Assembly (NCBI RefSeq): GCF_042140245.1
Contig: NZ_CP159483.1
Location: forward strand, 1,798,001-1,862,000
Reading direction: 5' to 3'
Length of the DNA stretch: 64,000 bases
Source: MH13 sp042140245
Lineage (GTDB): Bacteria > Pseudomonadota > Alphaproteobacteria > Rhizobiales > MH13
Position 1 is the stretch's first letter. The number at the start of each line of letters is the position of its first letter. The notes under the pieces are model-generated. The model saw only the letters and a program-made list of their open reading frames with translations. It made no database searches and had not been told where the DNA came from. Position numbers and translations under genes: made by a program. Positions 9,268-16,952 of this stretch are shown here, piece after piece.

Positions 9268-10305
9268 ATGTCCGCCACCCATTCTGATCTTGCCTCGATG
9301 ATCGGCAACACGCCGCTCATCCGCCTTCGCGGACCGTCCGAAGCGACGGGCTGCGAGATCTTGGGCAAGGCAGAGTTTCTCAATCCCGGCCAGTCGGTCA
9401 AGGATCGGGCTGCGCTTTACATCATCCGCGATGCGGTGGATCGCGGTGCGCTGAAGCCTGGCGGGACGATTGTTGAAGGCACAGCGGGCAACACCGGCAT
9501 CGGGCTGGCTTTGGTGGGCGCTTCGCTTGGCTTCAAGTCAGTGATTGTGATCCCTGAAACGCAGAGCCAAGAGAAAAAGGATATGCTTCGGCTGGCGGGC
9601 GCACAGTTGGTGGAAGTGCCCGCGGTTCCTTACAAAAACCCCAACAACTACGTGAAGTACTCACAGCGTCTGGCCGATGAACTGGCCAAAACCGAACCCA
9701 ATGGCGCGATTTGGGCCAATCAGTTCGACAATGTCGCCAATCGTCAGGCCCATATCGAAATGACGGGCCCTGAAATCTGGGATCAAACCGATGGCAAGGT
9801 GGACGGCTTCGTTTCAGCGGTGGGTACTGGTGGCACATTGGCGGGGGTTGGCATGGCGTTGCAGCCTAAAGGCGTAACCATTGCGCTAGCCGACCCTGGT
9901 GGTTCGGCCATCCATTCCTTTTACACGACTGGTGAATTCAAGGCTGAGGGCAACTCGATCACCGAAGGAATCGGGCAAGGGCGCGAAACGGCCAATCTGA
10001 AAGGTTTTAAGCCCGACCGTTCTTACTCCATCCCCGATGATGAAGCGCTGCCCATCGTCTTTGATTTGCTTGAGCATGAAGGGCTGGTTCTTGGCGGGTC
10101 ATCCGGCATCAACGTCGCTGGTGCGATGCGTCTTGCCCGTGATCTTGGGCCGGGCAAAACCATCGTGACCATCCTTTGCGACTACGGCACGCGCTATCAG
10201 TCCAAGCTGTTCAATCCCGCGTTTTTGCGCGAGAAGAGCTTGCCGGTGCCAGCTTGGCTGGAAGGCGAGGGGCGGAGTGTTCCTCAGGTGTTCGAGCCCG
10301 TTTGA
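9268..10305 (+). CDS. cysK: Cysteine synthase A-like PLP enzyme
   Basis: 345-residue fold-type II PLP enzyme making cysteine from O-acetylserine and sulfide. It shows IGNTPLIRL (about 12-20), the PLP lysine in NPGQSVKDRA (about 40-49), TAGNTGIGLA (about 76-85) and the phosphate loop SAVGTGGTLAGV. ATG at 9268 is preceded by AAGGAG; a TTG-initiated extension to 9223 is unlikely. A Ser/Thr-rich GGSSGINV motif near residue 286 binds the PLP ring. Cystathionine beta-synthase-like activity cannot be excluded. No linkage to photosynthesis is evident. Confidence 0.88.
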   Translation: MSATHSDLASMIGNTPLIRLRGPSEATGCEILGKAEFLNPGQSVKDRAALYIIRDAVDRGALKPGGTIVEGTAGNTGIGLALVGASLGFKSVIVIPETQSQEKKDMLRLAGAQLVEVPAVPYKNPNNYVKYSQRLADELAKTEPNGAIWANQFDNVANRQAHIEMTGPEIWDQTDGKVDGFVSAVGTGGTLAGVGMALQPKGVTIALADPGGSAIHSFYTTGEFKAEGNSITEGIGQGRETANLKGFKPDRSYSIPDDEALPIVFDLLEHEGLVLGGSSGINVAGAMRLARDLGPGKTIVTILCDYGTRYQSKLFNPAFLREKSLPVPAWLEGEGRSVPQVFEPV

Positions 10306-10363
10306 TAGGTCTGCCTCATTTTTCCTCACGACCCATTGTTGTCATTTTTCGCGCTCAACACTT

Positions 10364-10379
10364 ACTTACAAAAGTAAGT
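10364..10379. promoter_or_regulatory. Inverted repeat ACTTAC-AAAA-GTAAGT, probable operator
   Basis: A perfect 6-bp inverted repeat with an AAAA spacer, ending six bases before the AGGAG ribosome site of the Tat-exported protein gene at 10397. The position, straddling the likely transcription start, fits a repressor site; the binding protein is unknown. Confidence 0.4.
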
Positions 10380-10396
10380 TGTCAGGAGACTGCTTA

Positions 10397-10879
10397 ATGT
10401 CATCAAAACTTCTCAGTCGACGAACCCTGCTTGTTACCGGCGCGACGGGTGCTGCCGGTCTATTGTTGCCAGCAACAGCGAAGGCCCAAACGGTCGAGCC
10501 AACACGTTCCATGCGCGGTGGATCCAACAATTATCGCCCGGGTGCACCAGTCGTGGAGCGGATAGGCGGTGGCGGATTCATGATGGCAGGAACTGTGCGC
10601 CGTGCCGGTGACGGTGCGCCGCTTGCCGGTCAGCGCATCCAGATTTGGGCGCACACAACCGAGGGCCATGAGCGCGACCTGCACAGCCATGGTGCCACAT
10701 TGACCGACGACAACGGGGTTTTCCGCATGGATATGCCACAGATTGTGCCGGCCTTTGGCCAGGCGCACGGGCATCTGGCGTATGACAGCGAAGCCTTTGA
10801 AACGGTGTTCCTGCGCCCGGTTATGTCGCGATCCAGCGATACCAGCCTTGAGGCCCATTTCGTGCTGCAACCAGCCTAG
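10397..10879 (+). CDS. Tat-exported small beta-sandwich protein (intradiol-dioxygenase-like)
   Basis: 160-residue protein with a twin-arginine signal (SRRTLLVTGATGAAGLLLPA, about residues 7-26, ending Ala-Lys-Ala) and a mature domain resembling the beta-sandwich of intradiol dioxygenases and carboxypeptidase regulatory repeats (AGTVRRAGDGAPLAGQRIQI; DDNGVFRMDMP). It carries several His residues (HSHG, HGH) that could bind metal, but the full dioxygenase Tyr-Tyr-His-His set is not obvious. ATG at 10397 has AGGAG upstream. The next gene, a ferric-reductase-like membrane protein, is 14 bp away and probably a partner. Confidence 0.65.
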   Translation: MSSKLLSRRTLLVTGATGAAGLLLPATAKAQTVEPTRSMRGGSNNYRPGAPVVERIGGGGFMMAGTVRRAGDGAPLAGQRIQIWAHTTEGHERDLHSHGATLTDDNGVFRMDMPQIVPAFGQAHGHLAYDSEAFETVFLRPVMSRSSDTSLEAHFVLQPA

Positions 10880-10893
10880 GGGCAGGGCTGCCC

Positions 10894-11493
10894 ATGCGTG
10901 GGTTGCTGATTTGGGCGGGGCTCCTGCTGGCGCTGGGTATGCCGCTTGTGCTGGCGGCTTTCAGTCCGCAGCTCGCCTGGCGCGAGCCGATCTACATCGC
11001 ATCAAGTTTTGCAGGCATCATAGGCCTGGGGTTACTTTTGGTGCAGCCTCTTTTGATTGCTGGCTATCTGCCGGGCTTCGCCAAGATTGTAGGCAGACGC
11101 ATCCATAAAGTGGTGGGTGGAGCGCTGGTTGTTGCAGTGCTTGCACATATTGGCGGCCTCTGGGTCACCAGTCCGCCCGATGTGGTGGATGCACTGCTTT
11201 TCGTATCACCAACCCCGTTCTCGCTGTGGGGTGTGATTGCTATGTGGGGGTTGATTGCCACAGCATGTTTGGCCGCACTGCGGGGCATGCTTAGGTTGCG
11301 TTGGATCACGTGGCGCGTGCTTCACCTTGGGTTGGCAGCCATTATTGTAGCCTGCACTGTGGCTCACGCCCTACTGATCGAGGGCATCATGGAAAGCCAG
11401 TCAAAAGTGTTGCTTTGTGTGTTGGTGGTACTCGCCGCTCTGCCTGTGGCTTTGCATTGGCGGGTAGGCCGCCAATCAACAGCGAGACGTTAG
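10894..11493 (+). CDS. Ferric-reductase-like transmembrane (heme b) protein
   Basis: 199 residues, about six transmembrane helices. Conserved-looking His residues in RRIHK, LAHIGG, VLHLGLA and VAHALLIEG fit the bis-His heme ligation of the ferric reductase/YedZ-like domain. It is probably co-transcribed with the Tat-exported protein upstream and could pass electrons to it. The stop codon overlaps that of the convergent P450 gene. Confidence 0.7.
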   Translation: MRGLLIWAGLLLALGMPLVLAAFSPQLAWREPIYIASSFAGIIGLGLLLVQPLLIAGYLPGFAKIVGRRIHKVVGGALVVAVLAHIGGLWVTSPPDVVDALLFVSPTPFSLWGVIAMWGLIATACLAALRGMLRLRWITWRVLHLGLAAIIVACTVAHALLIEGIMESQSKVLLCVLVVLAALPVALHWRVGRQSTARR

Positions 11494-12857
11494 CGCTTTT
11501 GGAGCTTCACCATGATTTGCTCATTGGGCCGTGTGGTCATGCGCGCGACGGGACGCACATCGGGGTTTTCGATCTCAATATCGTGGCCGCGAACCAGCCG
11601 CGCTAGAAACAACGTGCTTTCAATGGTGGCGAACGCAGCGCCGGAGCACAGCCGTTGGCCCTGTCCAAAGGGGATGTAGCAGCCCGGCGTCATCTCCGCC
11701 TCGCGCTCTGGTGAAAAGCGATCCGGATCGAAGACATCTGGATCCTTCCAATAGCACTGATGGCGATGCACCACCCAGGGCGCGATCATCACCAGAGCGC
11801 CTTTTTTGATCCGCTTTTTTCCAAGCCGAGTGCTTTGCAGCGCCACACGCGGCAGGAAGGTGATGGGCGGATAGAGCCGCAGCGTTTCGCGAAACATATT
11901 ACGGGTGAAGGTGAGCTTCTTGGTATGCTCAATGGTGATGGGATCATCGCCTGCCACCGCTTGCACTTCGGCCCGCATGCGTTCGCGGGTCGGGGCATGC
12001 ATGGCCAGCAGATAGACGGCCCAGGTGAGCGCGCTGGCGGTGGTTTCGTGTCCGGCCAAGAAGAAAACACCGAGTTGGTCGATCAGTTCTTCGCGGGTGA
12101 AGCCTTCGCCAGTCTGCTCGTCCCGGGCTGCGATGACTGCTGAGGCAATGTCGTCATAGGTGCCCTTGGGCGCTTCCCTATGACCATCAATCCAGGTGCC
12201 CAGATGCGAACGAATACGCGCGCAGGCCGCCAGCACATCGGGTTTTTGCGGCACTTTGCTCCACGCTTTGTCAAAGATCAGCCGGAGCACCTCAACTTGC
12301 GCAACAGAGCGCTCGAAAATCGCAAAGTCATCAAAGACTTGGTTGGCGATCTCCGACTTCAGCGAAGAGGAAAACACCGTGCGGCAGATAATGTCAGCTG
12401 CCAGATGACCCATCGCCTTATCCAGCGAAAAGGACCGTCCTTGAGCGAGTGTTTTGTCGAAGAATGCTTCGGCTTCATCCACACCTGCGCTCATGGCAGG
12501 GAAGGCGCGATTGATGCGCATGGCCGTAAAAGCCGGGTCCACCATGGCACGTTGTCGCCGCCAGGTGTCGCCTGAGGAGACAAAGATGGAGTCGCCGATC
12601 AGTGCCTCGGTGGCGTTCACCATCAGGTCGCTTTTGGGAAAAATCTCGTTCTCATCGCTCAAGACTTCCCGGATCAAAGCTGGATCGTTGGCAATGATGA
12701 TGGACCGGCGGGAATAGCCAAGCGGGCCTATAGGATCGCGATAGGCCGTGATCGGCAACAGGCTGAGAAGATCGCCATCGCCTTGGCGCAGCACGCGGAT
12801 GAGCGAAACAATGGCGGGCAGAGAAACAGGGCGAGGCGGTATGTAAGGACTGTTCAT
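11490..12857 (-). CDS. Cytochrome P450
   Basis: 455-residue soluble P450. Seen: the I-helix oxygen-binding motif AGHETTA, the ExxR motif in RETLRLYPP, and the heme loop FGQGQRLCSGAAFA with the proximal Cys. ATG at 12857 (MNSPYIPPRP) is preferred to the TTG nine bases upstream. No ferredoxin or ferredoxin reductase is adjacent. The gene lies 2.5 kb from crtI; P450s near carotenoid genes can hydroxylate carotenoid ends, but nothing in the sequence proves that here. Confidence 0.9.
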   Translation of the reverse strand: MNSPYIPPRPVSLPAIVSLIRVLRQGDGDLLSLLPITAYRDPIGPLGYSRRSIIIANDPALIREVLSDENEIFPKSDLMVNATEALIGDSIFVSSGDTWRRQRAMVDPAFTAMRINRAFPAMSAGVDEAEAFFDKTLAQGRSFSLDKAMGHLAADIICRTVFSSSLKSEIANQVFDDFAIFERSVAQVEVLRLIFDKAWSKVPQKPDVLAACARIRSHLGTWIDGHREAPKGTYDDIASAVIAARDEQTGEGFTREELIDQLGVFFLAGHETTASALTWAVYLLAMHAPTRERMRAEVQAVAGDDPITIEHTKKLTFTRNMFRETLRLYPPITFLPRVALQSTRLGKKRIKKGALVMIAPWVVHRHQCYWKDPDVFDPDRFSPEREAEMTPGCYIPFGQGQRLCSGAAFATIESTLFLARLVRGHDIEIENPDVRPVARMTTRPNEQIMVKLQKR

Positions 12858-12933
12858 TATGGCCAATCGGGCGATATTCGCTCTACATTCACCACAAATC
12901 TACTGGCTTTGACACCCTCAACTGTCGCATAGT

Positions 12934-13725
12934 GTGGACATGCAGGCCCTGACGATCTTTGGCATTCCAAGCATTGATGTCTTCCACGCCTTGGTGTGGG
13001 GCCACATCGTGTTTGGCGCTGTTGGTCTGGTGATCTTTTGGGTGCCGGTGGCTGGCAAAAAAGGTGGCTGGTGGCACGTGCGGGCAGGTCGCATTTTCAC
13101 CGTCAGCATGCTTGCCACTGGATGCTTTGCGACATTGATCAGTTTGACAACGCTCTACGATCCGGCGGGCACACACCCGCATCTGATGACCCATCCCGAC
13201 TTTGGCGATGTCACCGTGATCCGCGACATTTTTGGCTGGCTGATGATTTATCTGGCCATCCTCACCATCAACCTCACTTGGTATGGCTGGCAGACGGTGA
13301 AGCACAAGGTGAACCGGGTGGCGATCCGTGATCCGTTGAACCTGTTTCTGCAAGCGGCGCTTTTGGTAGCGACGATCAACTGCACCTACCATGGGCTGGT
13401 TGATGGGCAGGTACTGATGATCGGCATTTCCACCATCGGTTACGCAACGGTCGCGACGAACCTCTGGTTTCTCTACAAACCGAAGCCTTGGGTGAAGGAC
13501 TGGCTGATGGAGCACATCAAAGCGCTGGTGGGCACCGGCATCTCGGTCTACACGGCGTTTTTCGCATTTGGCGCGGTGCGTTTTTTGCCTGAGGCAGCAC
13601 TCACGCCCACTCTTTGGTCAATCCCGTTGATCGTGGGTCTCTCGATCATCTTCTACCAGTGGTACCGGGTGAAGAACCCGAAGCGGAAGGTGCGGCGGGA
13701 AAGTTCCGTACAAGCGGCGGAGTAG
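12934..13725 (+). CDS. Multi-pass membrane protein of unknown function
   Basis: 263 residues from GTG at 12934 (ATG at 12940 is the alternative). There are seven or so hydrophobic segments, with His residues at the membrane borders (VFHALVWGHIVFG, WWHVRAGR, YHGLVDG) and a basic C-terminus. The layout resembles DUF2306-like four- to seven-helix proteins that may bind heme, but I do not recognise the family with confidence. Divergent from the P450 gene with a 76-bp shared promoter region. Confidence 0.6.
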   Translation: MDMQALTIFGIPSIDVFHALVWGHIVFGAVGLVIFWVPVAGKKGGWWHVRAGRIFTVSMLATGCFATLISLTTLYDPAGTHPHLMTHPDFGDVTVIRDIFGWLMIYLAILTINLTWYGWQTVKHKVNRVAIRDPLNLFLQAALLVATINCTYHGLVDGQVLMIGISTIGYATVATNLWFLYKPKPWVKDWLMEHIKALVGTGISVYTAFFAFGAVRFLPEAALTPTLWSIPLIVGLSIIFYQWYRVKNPKRKVRRESSVQAAE

Positions 13726-13798
13726 GGGCTGTTTCTAGCTCTTGCCCGCTGTTGACCTAGCTAATTGATGACAGCTACGAGCAAAATGGTCGCCAACA

Positions 13799-13819
13799 AA
13801 CTGACAGTTTTTGTCAGTT
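13799..13819. promoter_or_regulatory. 8-bp inverted repeat, probable operator
   Basis: AACTGACA (13799-13806), GTTTT, TGTCAGTT (13812-13819): a perfect inverted repeat about 50 bp before the small gene at 13868 and its companion WYL regulator. TGACA/TGTCA is a plausible target for that regulator; it resembles, but is spaced too tightly for, a PpsR site. Confidence 0.5.
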
Positions 13820-13867
13820 GCTATCCCCTACACTCCATCAAACCTGCAATCCGAGATGGAGAGAACA

Positions 13868-14173
13868 ATGAGCAATCATGTAATCGAAACCGTAACGTTT
13901 AAACTCAACGAAGGTGTGAGCCGCGAGCAGTTTGCCGACACCGCAAAGGCATTGAACGACTTCGTCACCTCTCGCCCTGGTTTCATAGCACGCCGCCTGT
14001 CGTGCAGCGCCGATGGCGAGTGGATTGAGCACATTGAGTGGGCAGATATGGACGCAGCCAAAGGAGCGGCTGCCGCCATCGGGTCGGTCGAGGGCAACCG
14101 GGCTTTCCTATCAGCGATCGACGGCTCAACGGTCAAGATGCATCACACCGAGCTGAAAGTGTCGGTAAACTAG
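13868..14173 (+). CDS. Small antibiotic-biosynthesis-monooxygenase-like protein
   Basis: 101 residues. The pattern VIETVTFKLNEGVSREQFADTAK, then a Pro-Gly-Phe turn (SRPGFIARRL) and a strand with EWIEHIEWADMDAAK, matches dimeric alpha/beta-barrel (ABM/EthD-like) proteins. ATG at 13868 follows GGAGAG. It is ten bases from the WYL regulator gene and likely its regulated target. Enzymatic role unknown. Confidence 0.6.
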   Translation: MSNHVIETVTFKLNEGVSREQFADTAKALNDFVTSRPGFIARRLSCSADGEWIEHIEWADMDAAKGAAAAIGSVEGNRAFLSAIDGSTVKMHHTELKVSVN

Positions 14174-14182
14174 CAGGGCATT

Positions 14183-14881
14183 ATGCGCCGAAGCGAACGG
14201 CTCTCGGAGATTGTTGAGATCATCCGTGACGGGCGTCTGCATTTGGCGCGCGATATTGCCGATGCCTTAGAGGTTTCTGAGCGGACAATCTATCGCGACA
14301 TTGGTGCCTTGATTGCATCCGGGATTCCTGTCGAGGGCGAGCGTGGGGTGGGTTATATGCTCAGGGAGCCTGTGTTCCTGCCCCCGCTCGCGCTGTCGAT
14401 GATTGAGCTGGAAGCGCTCAGTCTTGGCATGTCTATCGTGCAGGAGGTGGCGGACGAAGAGCTCCGTCTGGGCGCCAATACCCTGCATGAGAAGATCGCC
14501 AGCTACGCGCCAAACCGCAAAAAATCACCCAAGAGCTGGGGCTTTGGCCTCTATGAGTTCAAGCGCGTTCGCGCTGGCCTCAAGCATATGCCGCTGTTGC
14601 GCCGCGCCATTCGCAATCGTGAGGTCCTGCTGATCACCTATGAGAGCCTGTCAGGAAAGCACTCAGAGCGCATGATCTGCCCGCTTCAGACCGATTATTG
14701 GGGTCATGTGTGGACGCTCTCAGCCTGGTGCAAGCTACGAGAGGGTTTTCGATCTTTCCGCATCGATAAGATAGAAGACTGCATCGCAACGGGCCTGACA
14801 TTTCAAGATGAGCCAGGCAAAACCGTCGAAGATTATTTGAAGCATGTCGAAGCCAACATCCGTTCCGATCACGACCGTTGA
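14183..14881 (+). CDS. YafY-like HTH/WYL transcriptional regulator
   Basis: 232 residues: N-terminal DeoR/HTH-11 domain (LSEIVEIIRDGRLHLARDIA then VSERTIYRDIGAL, about 7-43) and a C-terminal WYL domain (about 135-220; VLLITYESLSGKHSER and HVWTLSAWCKLREGFRSFRID). ATG at 14183. It overlaps the next gene by 38 bases. A local TGACA/TGTCA inverted repeat upstream of the preceding gene may be its operator. Confidence 0.85.
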   Translation: MRRSERLSEIVEIIRDGRLHLARDIADALEVSERTIYRDIGALIASGIPVEGERGVGYMLREPVFLPPLALSMIELEALSLGMSIVQEVADEELRLGANTLHEKIASYAPNRKKSPKSWGFGLYEFKRVRAGLKHMPLLRRAIRNREVLLITYESLSGKHSERMICPLQTDYWGHVWTLSAWCKLREGFRSFRIDKIEDCIATGLTFQDEPGKTVEDYLKHVEANIRSDHDR

Positions 14882-15311
14882 GAATTACATCACGAGCAAA
14901 CTGCCTGGCGTTGTGCCGACTTCGGCATGGGGTGAAGTCTCTTACTTCTATAATCCAGGGCATCGTCTCAAACGCGGCACCTATTTCGCCACCATCAAGC
15001 AAAAGGATGGTGAGAACGACAAAGGATCAGGTATCGACCGGGAAGGGGTCTGGCGGCTCAACATAGGCATCTCCCGCGCCAGTTTTGCCGATTTGTTTGG
15101 CCGACCGCCTGCGCGACCTGGTAAGGGCGCTATCATTGAAGGGCCTTGGGACTTCACGCAACTCGACCAAATCACGCCGCACCCAATTTATGGCTGGATG
15201 AGCTGGATCGCTGTTTTGTCGCCATCCGAAGTAACCTGGCGGACGTGTATCCCGCTGCTCCACGACGCTTACGAGCGGGCAAGAACGTTATATGCAAAGC
15301 GAATGCGATAG
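14844..15311 (+). CDS. DUF6194-like protein
   Basis: 155 residues, soluble, with WGEVSYFYNP, GTYFATIKQKDGENDKGS and the HPIYGWMSWIAVLSPS stretch typical of the DUF6194 family of uncharacterised proteins. ATG at 14844 lies inside the WYL regulator gene (38-bp overlap, different frame), which suggests coupled translation. Convergent with crtI, 41 bp away. Confidence 0.65.
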   Translation: MSKPTSVPITTVENYITSKLPGVVPTSAWGEVSYFYNPGHRLKRGTYFATIKQKDGENDKGSGIDREGVWRLNIGISRASFADLFGRPPARPGKGAIIEGPWDFTQLDQITPHPIYGWMSWIAVLSPSEVTWRTCIPLLHDAYERARTLYAKRMR

Positions 15312-15352
15312 CGAGCTGAGGCCACGACCGTAGGGCGGATCAATGCTCTCCG

Positions 15353-16864
15353 CTAAACCTTCACAAATTCACTTGCATCAGGGGCGACTTTCTCCATCAC
15401 TTTGGCTGAGGGCAGCACGCCCGGCACGCCTGCGCCGGGGTGGGTGCCAGCGCCGACCAAGAACAGGTTTTTGGCTTCCGGAGACTTGTTGTGCGGGCGG
15501 AACCAGGCGCTTTGGAACAGCTTTGGTTCAATGGAAAACGCCGCCCCGTTGACCGAGGACAGGCGGTCCTGGAAATCCTGGGGCGTGAGCATGCGTTGGG
15601 TGACGATGCTCTGCGAGAGGCCCGGTAGCACCGTTTCTTCTAGGCGCTTCTCAATTGCCTTTCGGTAGGGCTCAGCCTGCCGGCTCCAATTGGTGCCGCT
15701 TTTCAGGTTCGGGACCGGTGAGAGCACGTAAAAGGAGTCACATCCCTCGGGCGCGAGTGAGGGGTCGTTGGCCGTCGGTCGGTGCAGATAGAGCGAGAAA
15801 TCGTCCGCCAGCTTTTTGCGGGCGAAGATGTCCTTCAGCAGCTCTTCATAGCGGGGCCCGAGCACCATGGTGTGGTGCTGGCAATCGTCAAATGTGCGGT
15901 TGGTCCCGAAGTACCAGACGAACAGGCTCATTGAAAAGTCGCGGCGCTTCACCTTCGCGTCGGTCCACACCCTGCGTTTGTGTTTGCGTAGAAGGTGCGT
16001 GTAGGTGAAGGCGGCATCGGCGTTGGAAACCACCACCGCGCTGTCCAGCCGCTCGCCGCTTTCCAGCGTCACGCCAACAGCGGTTCCGTTTTCGATGCGG
16101 ATTTCATCCACACCCGCATCGCAGATCACCTCGCCGCCCTGACCCTCGATCAGGTCCACCAGCCCTTGCACCAGCGCGCCGGTGCCGCCCATGGCGTAGT
16201 GCACGCCGTATTTGCGCTCAAGATGCGCGATCAGGCAGTAATACGCCGTGGTGGTCAGCGGGTTGCCGCCGATCAGCAGCGGGTGAAAGGAGAACACAAT
16301 CCGAAGCGCGGGGTCTTTCAGATATTTGCAGACGGTGTTGTAGACCGAGTTGTAGCCGCCTAGCCGGATCAAGTCCGGCGCGCATTTCAGCGTGAAGAGG
16401 AGGCTGTGAAAAGGCACATCCACCAGCTGCTCAAAGGCTACCTTGTAGATGTCTTCACTGACTTTCTTGAAGCGCTCAAAGCCCTCCACATCATCGGGGT
16501 TGAACCGTGCGACCTCGGCAAGCATCGCCTCATCATCGCCGCTGTAACGAAACACGCGACCATCATCGAAGCGGATGTCGTAAAACGGGTCGGAAGGGCG
16601 CAGATCGATATGATCTTCAAAGCGCTTGCCGCACAGCTCCCACAGTTCATGGAACACTTGCGGCGCGGTGATGATGGTCGGTCCGGCATCAAAGGTGAAG
16701 CCGTCCTGCGTATAGGTGTAGGCGCGCCCGCCGGGCTTATCGAGTTTTTCCAGCACCGAAACGCGATAGCCTTTTGCACCCAGTCGCACAGCAGCGGCCA
16801 AGCCGCCAAAGCCTGAGCCAACCACAATCGCCCGGGGACGAGAATCCGATGTGGTGTCAAGCAT
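15353..16864 (-). CDS. crtI: Phytoene desaturase
   Basis: FAD enzyme that dehydrogenates phytoene stepwise to neurosporene or lycopene at the membrane. 503 residues, usual for CrtI. The N-terminal dinucleotide motif VVGSGFGGLAAAVRLGAKGY starts at about residue 14, followed by EKLDKPGGRAYTY; the C-terminal LFLVGAGTHPGAGVPGVLPS motif is the carotene-desaturase signature. ATG at 16864 is used; the TTG at 16885 lies next to a PpsR palindrome. In many PGCs crtI and crtB are adjacent; here crtB is 5 kb away on the other strand. The number of desaturation steps cannot be read from sequence. Confidence 0.95.
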   Translation of the reverse strand: MLDTTSDSRPRAIVVGSGFGGLAAAVRLGAKGYRVSVLEKLDKPGGRAYTYTQDGFTFDAGPTIITAPQVFHELWELCGKRFEDHIDLRPSDPFYDIRFDDGRVFRYSGDDEAMLAEVARFNPDDVEGFERFKKVSEDIYKVAFEQLVDVPFHSLLFTLKCAPDLIRLGGYNSVYNTVCKYLKDPALRIVFSFHPLLIGGNPLTTTAYYCLIAHLERKYGVHYAMGGTGALVQGLVDLIEGQGGEVICDAGVDEIRIENGTAVGVTLESGERLDSAVVVSNADAAFTYTHLLRKHKRRVWTDAKVKRRDFSMSLFVWYFGTNRTFDDCQHHTMVLGPRYEELLKDIFARKKLADDFSLYLHRPTANDPSLAPEGCDSFYVLSPVPNLKSGTNWSRQAEPYRKAIEKRLEETVLPGLSQSIVTQRMLTPQDFQDRLSSVNGAAFSIEPKLFQSAWFRPHNKSPEAKNLFLVGAGTHPGAGVPGVLPSAKVMEKVAPDASEFVKV

Positions 16865-16879
16865 GATGCGCCTCTTGTG

Positions 16880-16897
16880 TGTCAAACATGTTTGACG
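16880..16897. promoter_or_regulatory. PpsR/CrtJ-type palindrome (crtI and ATP-grasp promoter)
   Basis: TGTCAAACATGTTTGACG: TGT-N12-ACG with the perfect core GTCAAACATGTTTGAC. It lies 16-33 bp before the crtI ATG and 55 bp before the divergent ATP-grasp gene, so PpsR could repress both. Confidence 0.75.
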
Positions 16898-16952
16898 CTA
16901 CCAGCTTGGCAAAGGGCGGGCAACGTGATGGGCCGCCGCAGGGAGATAAGGT

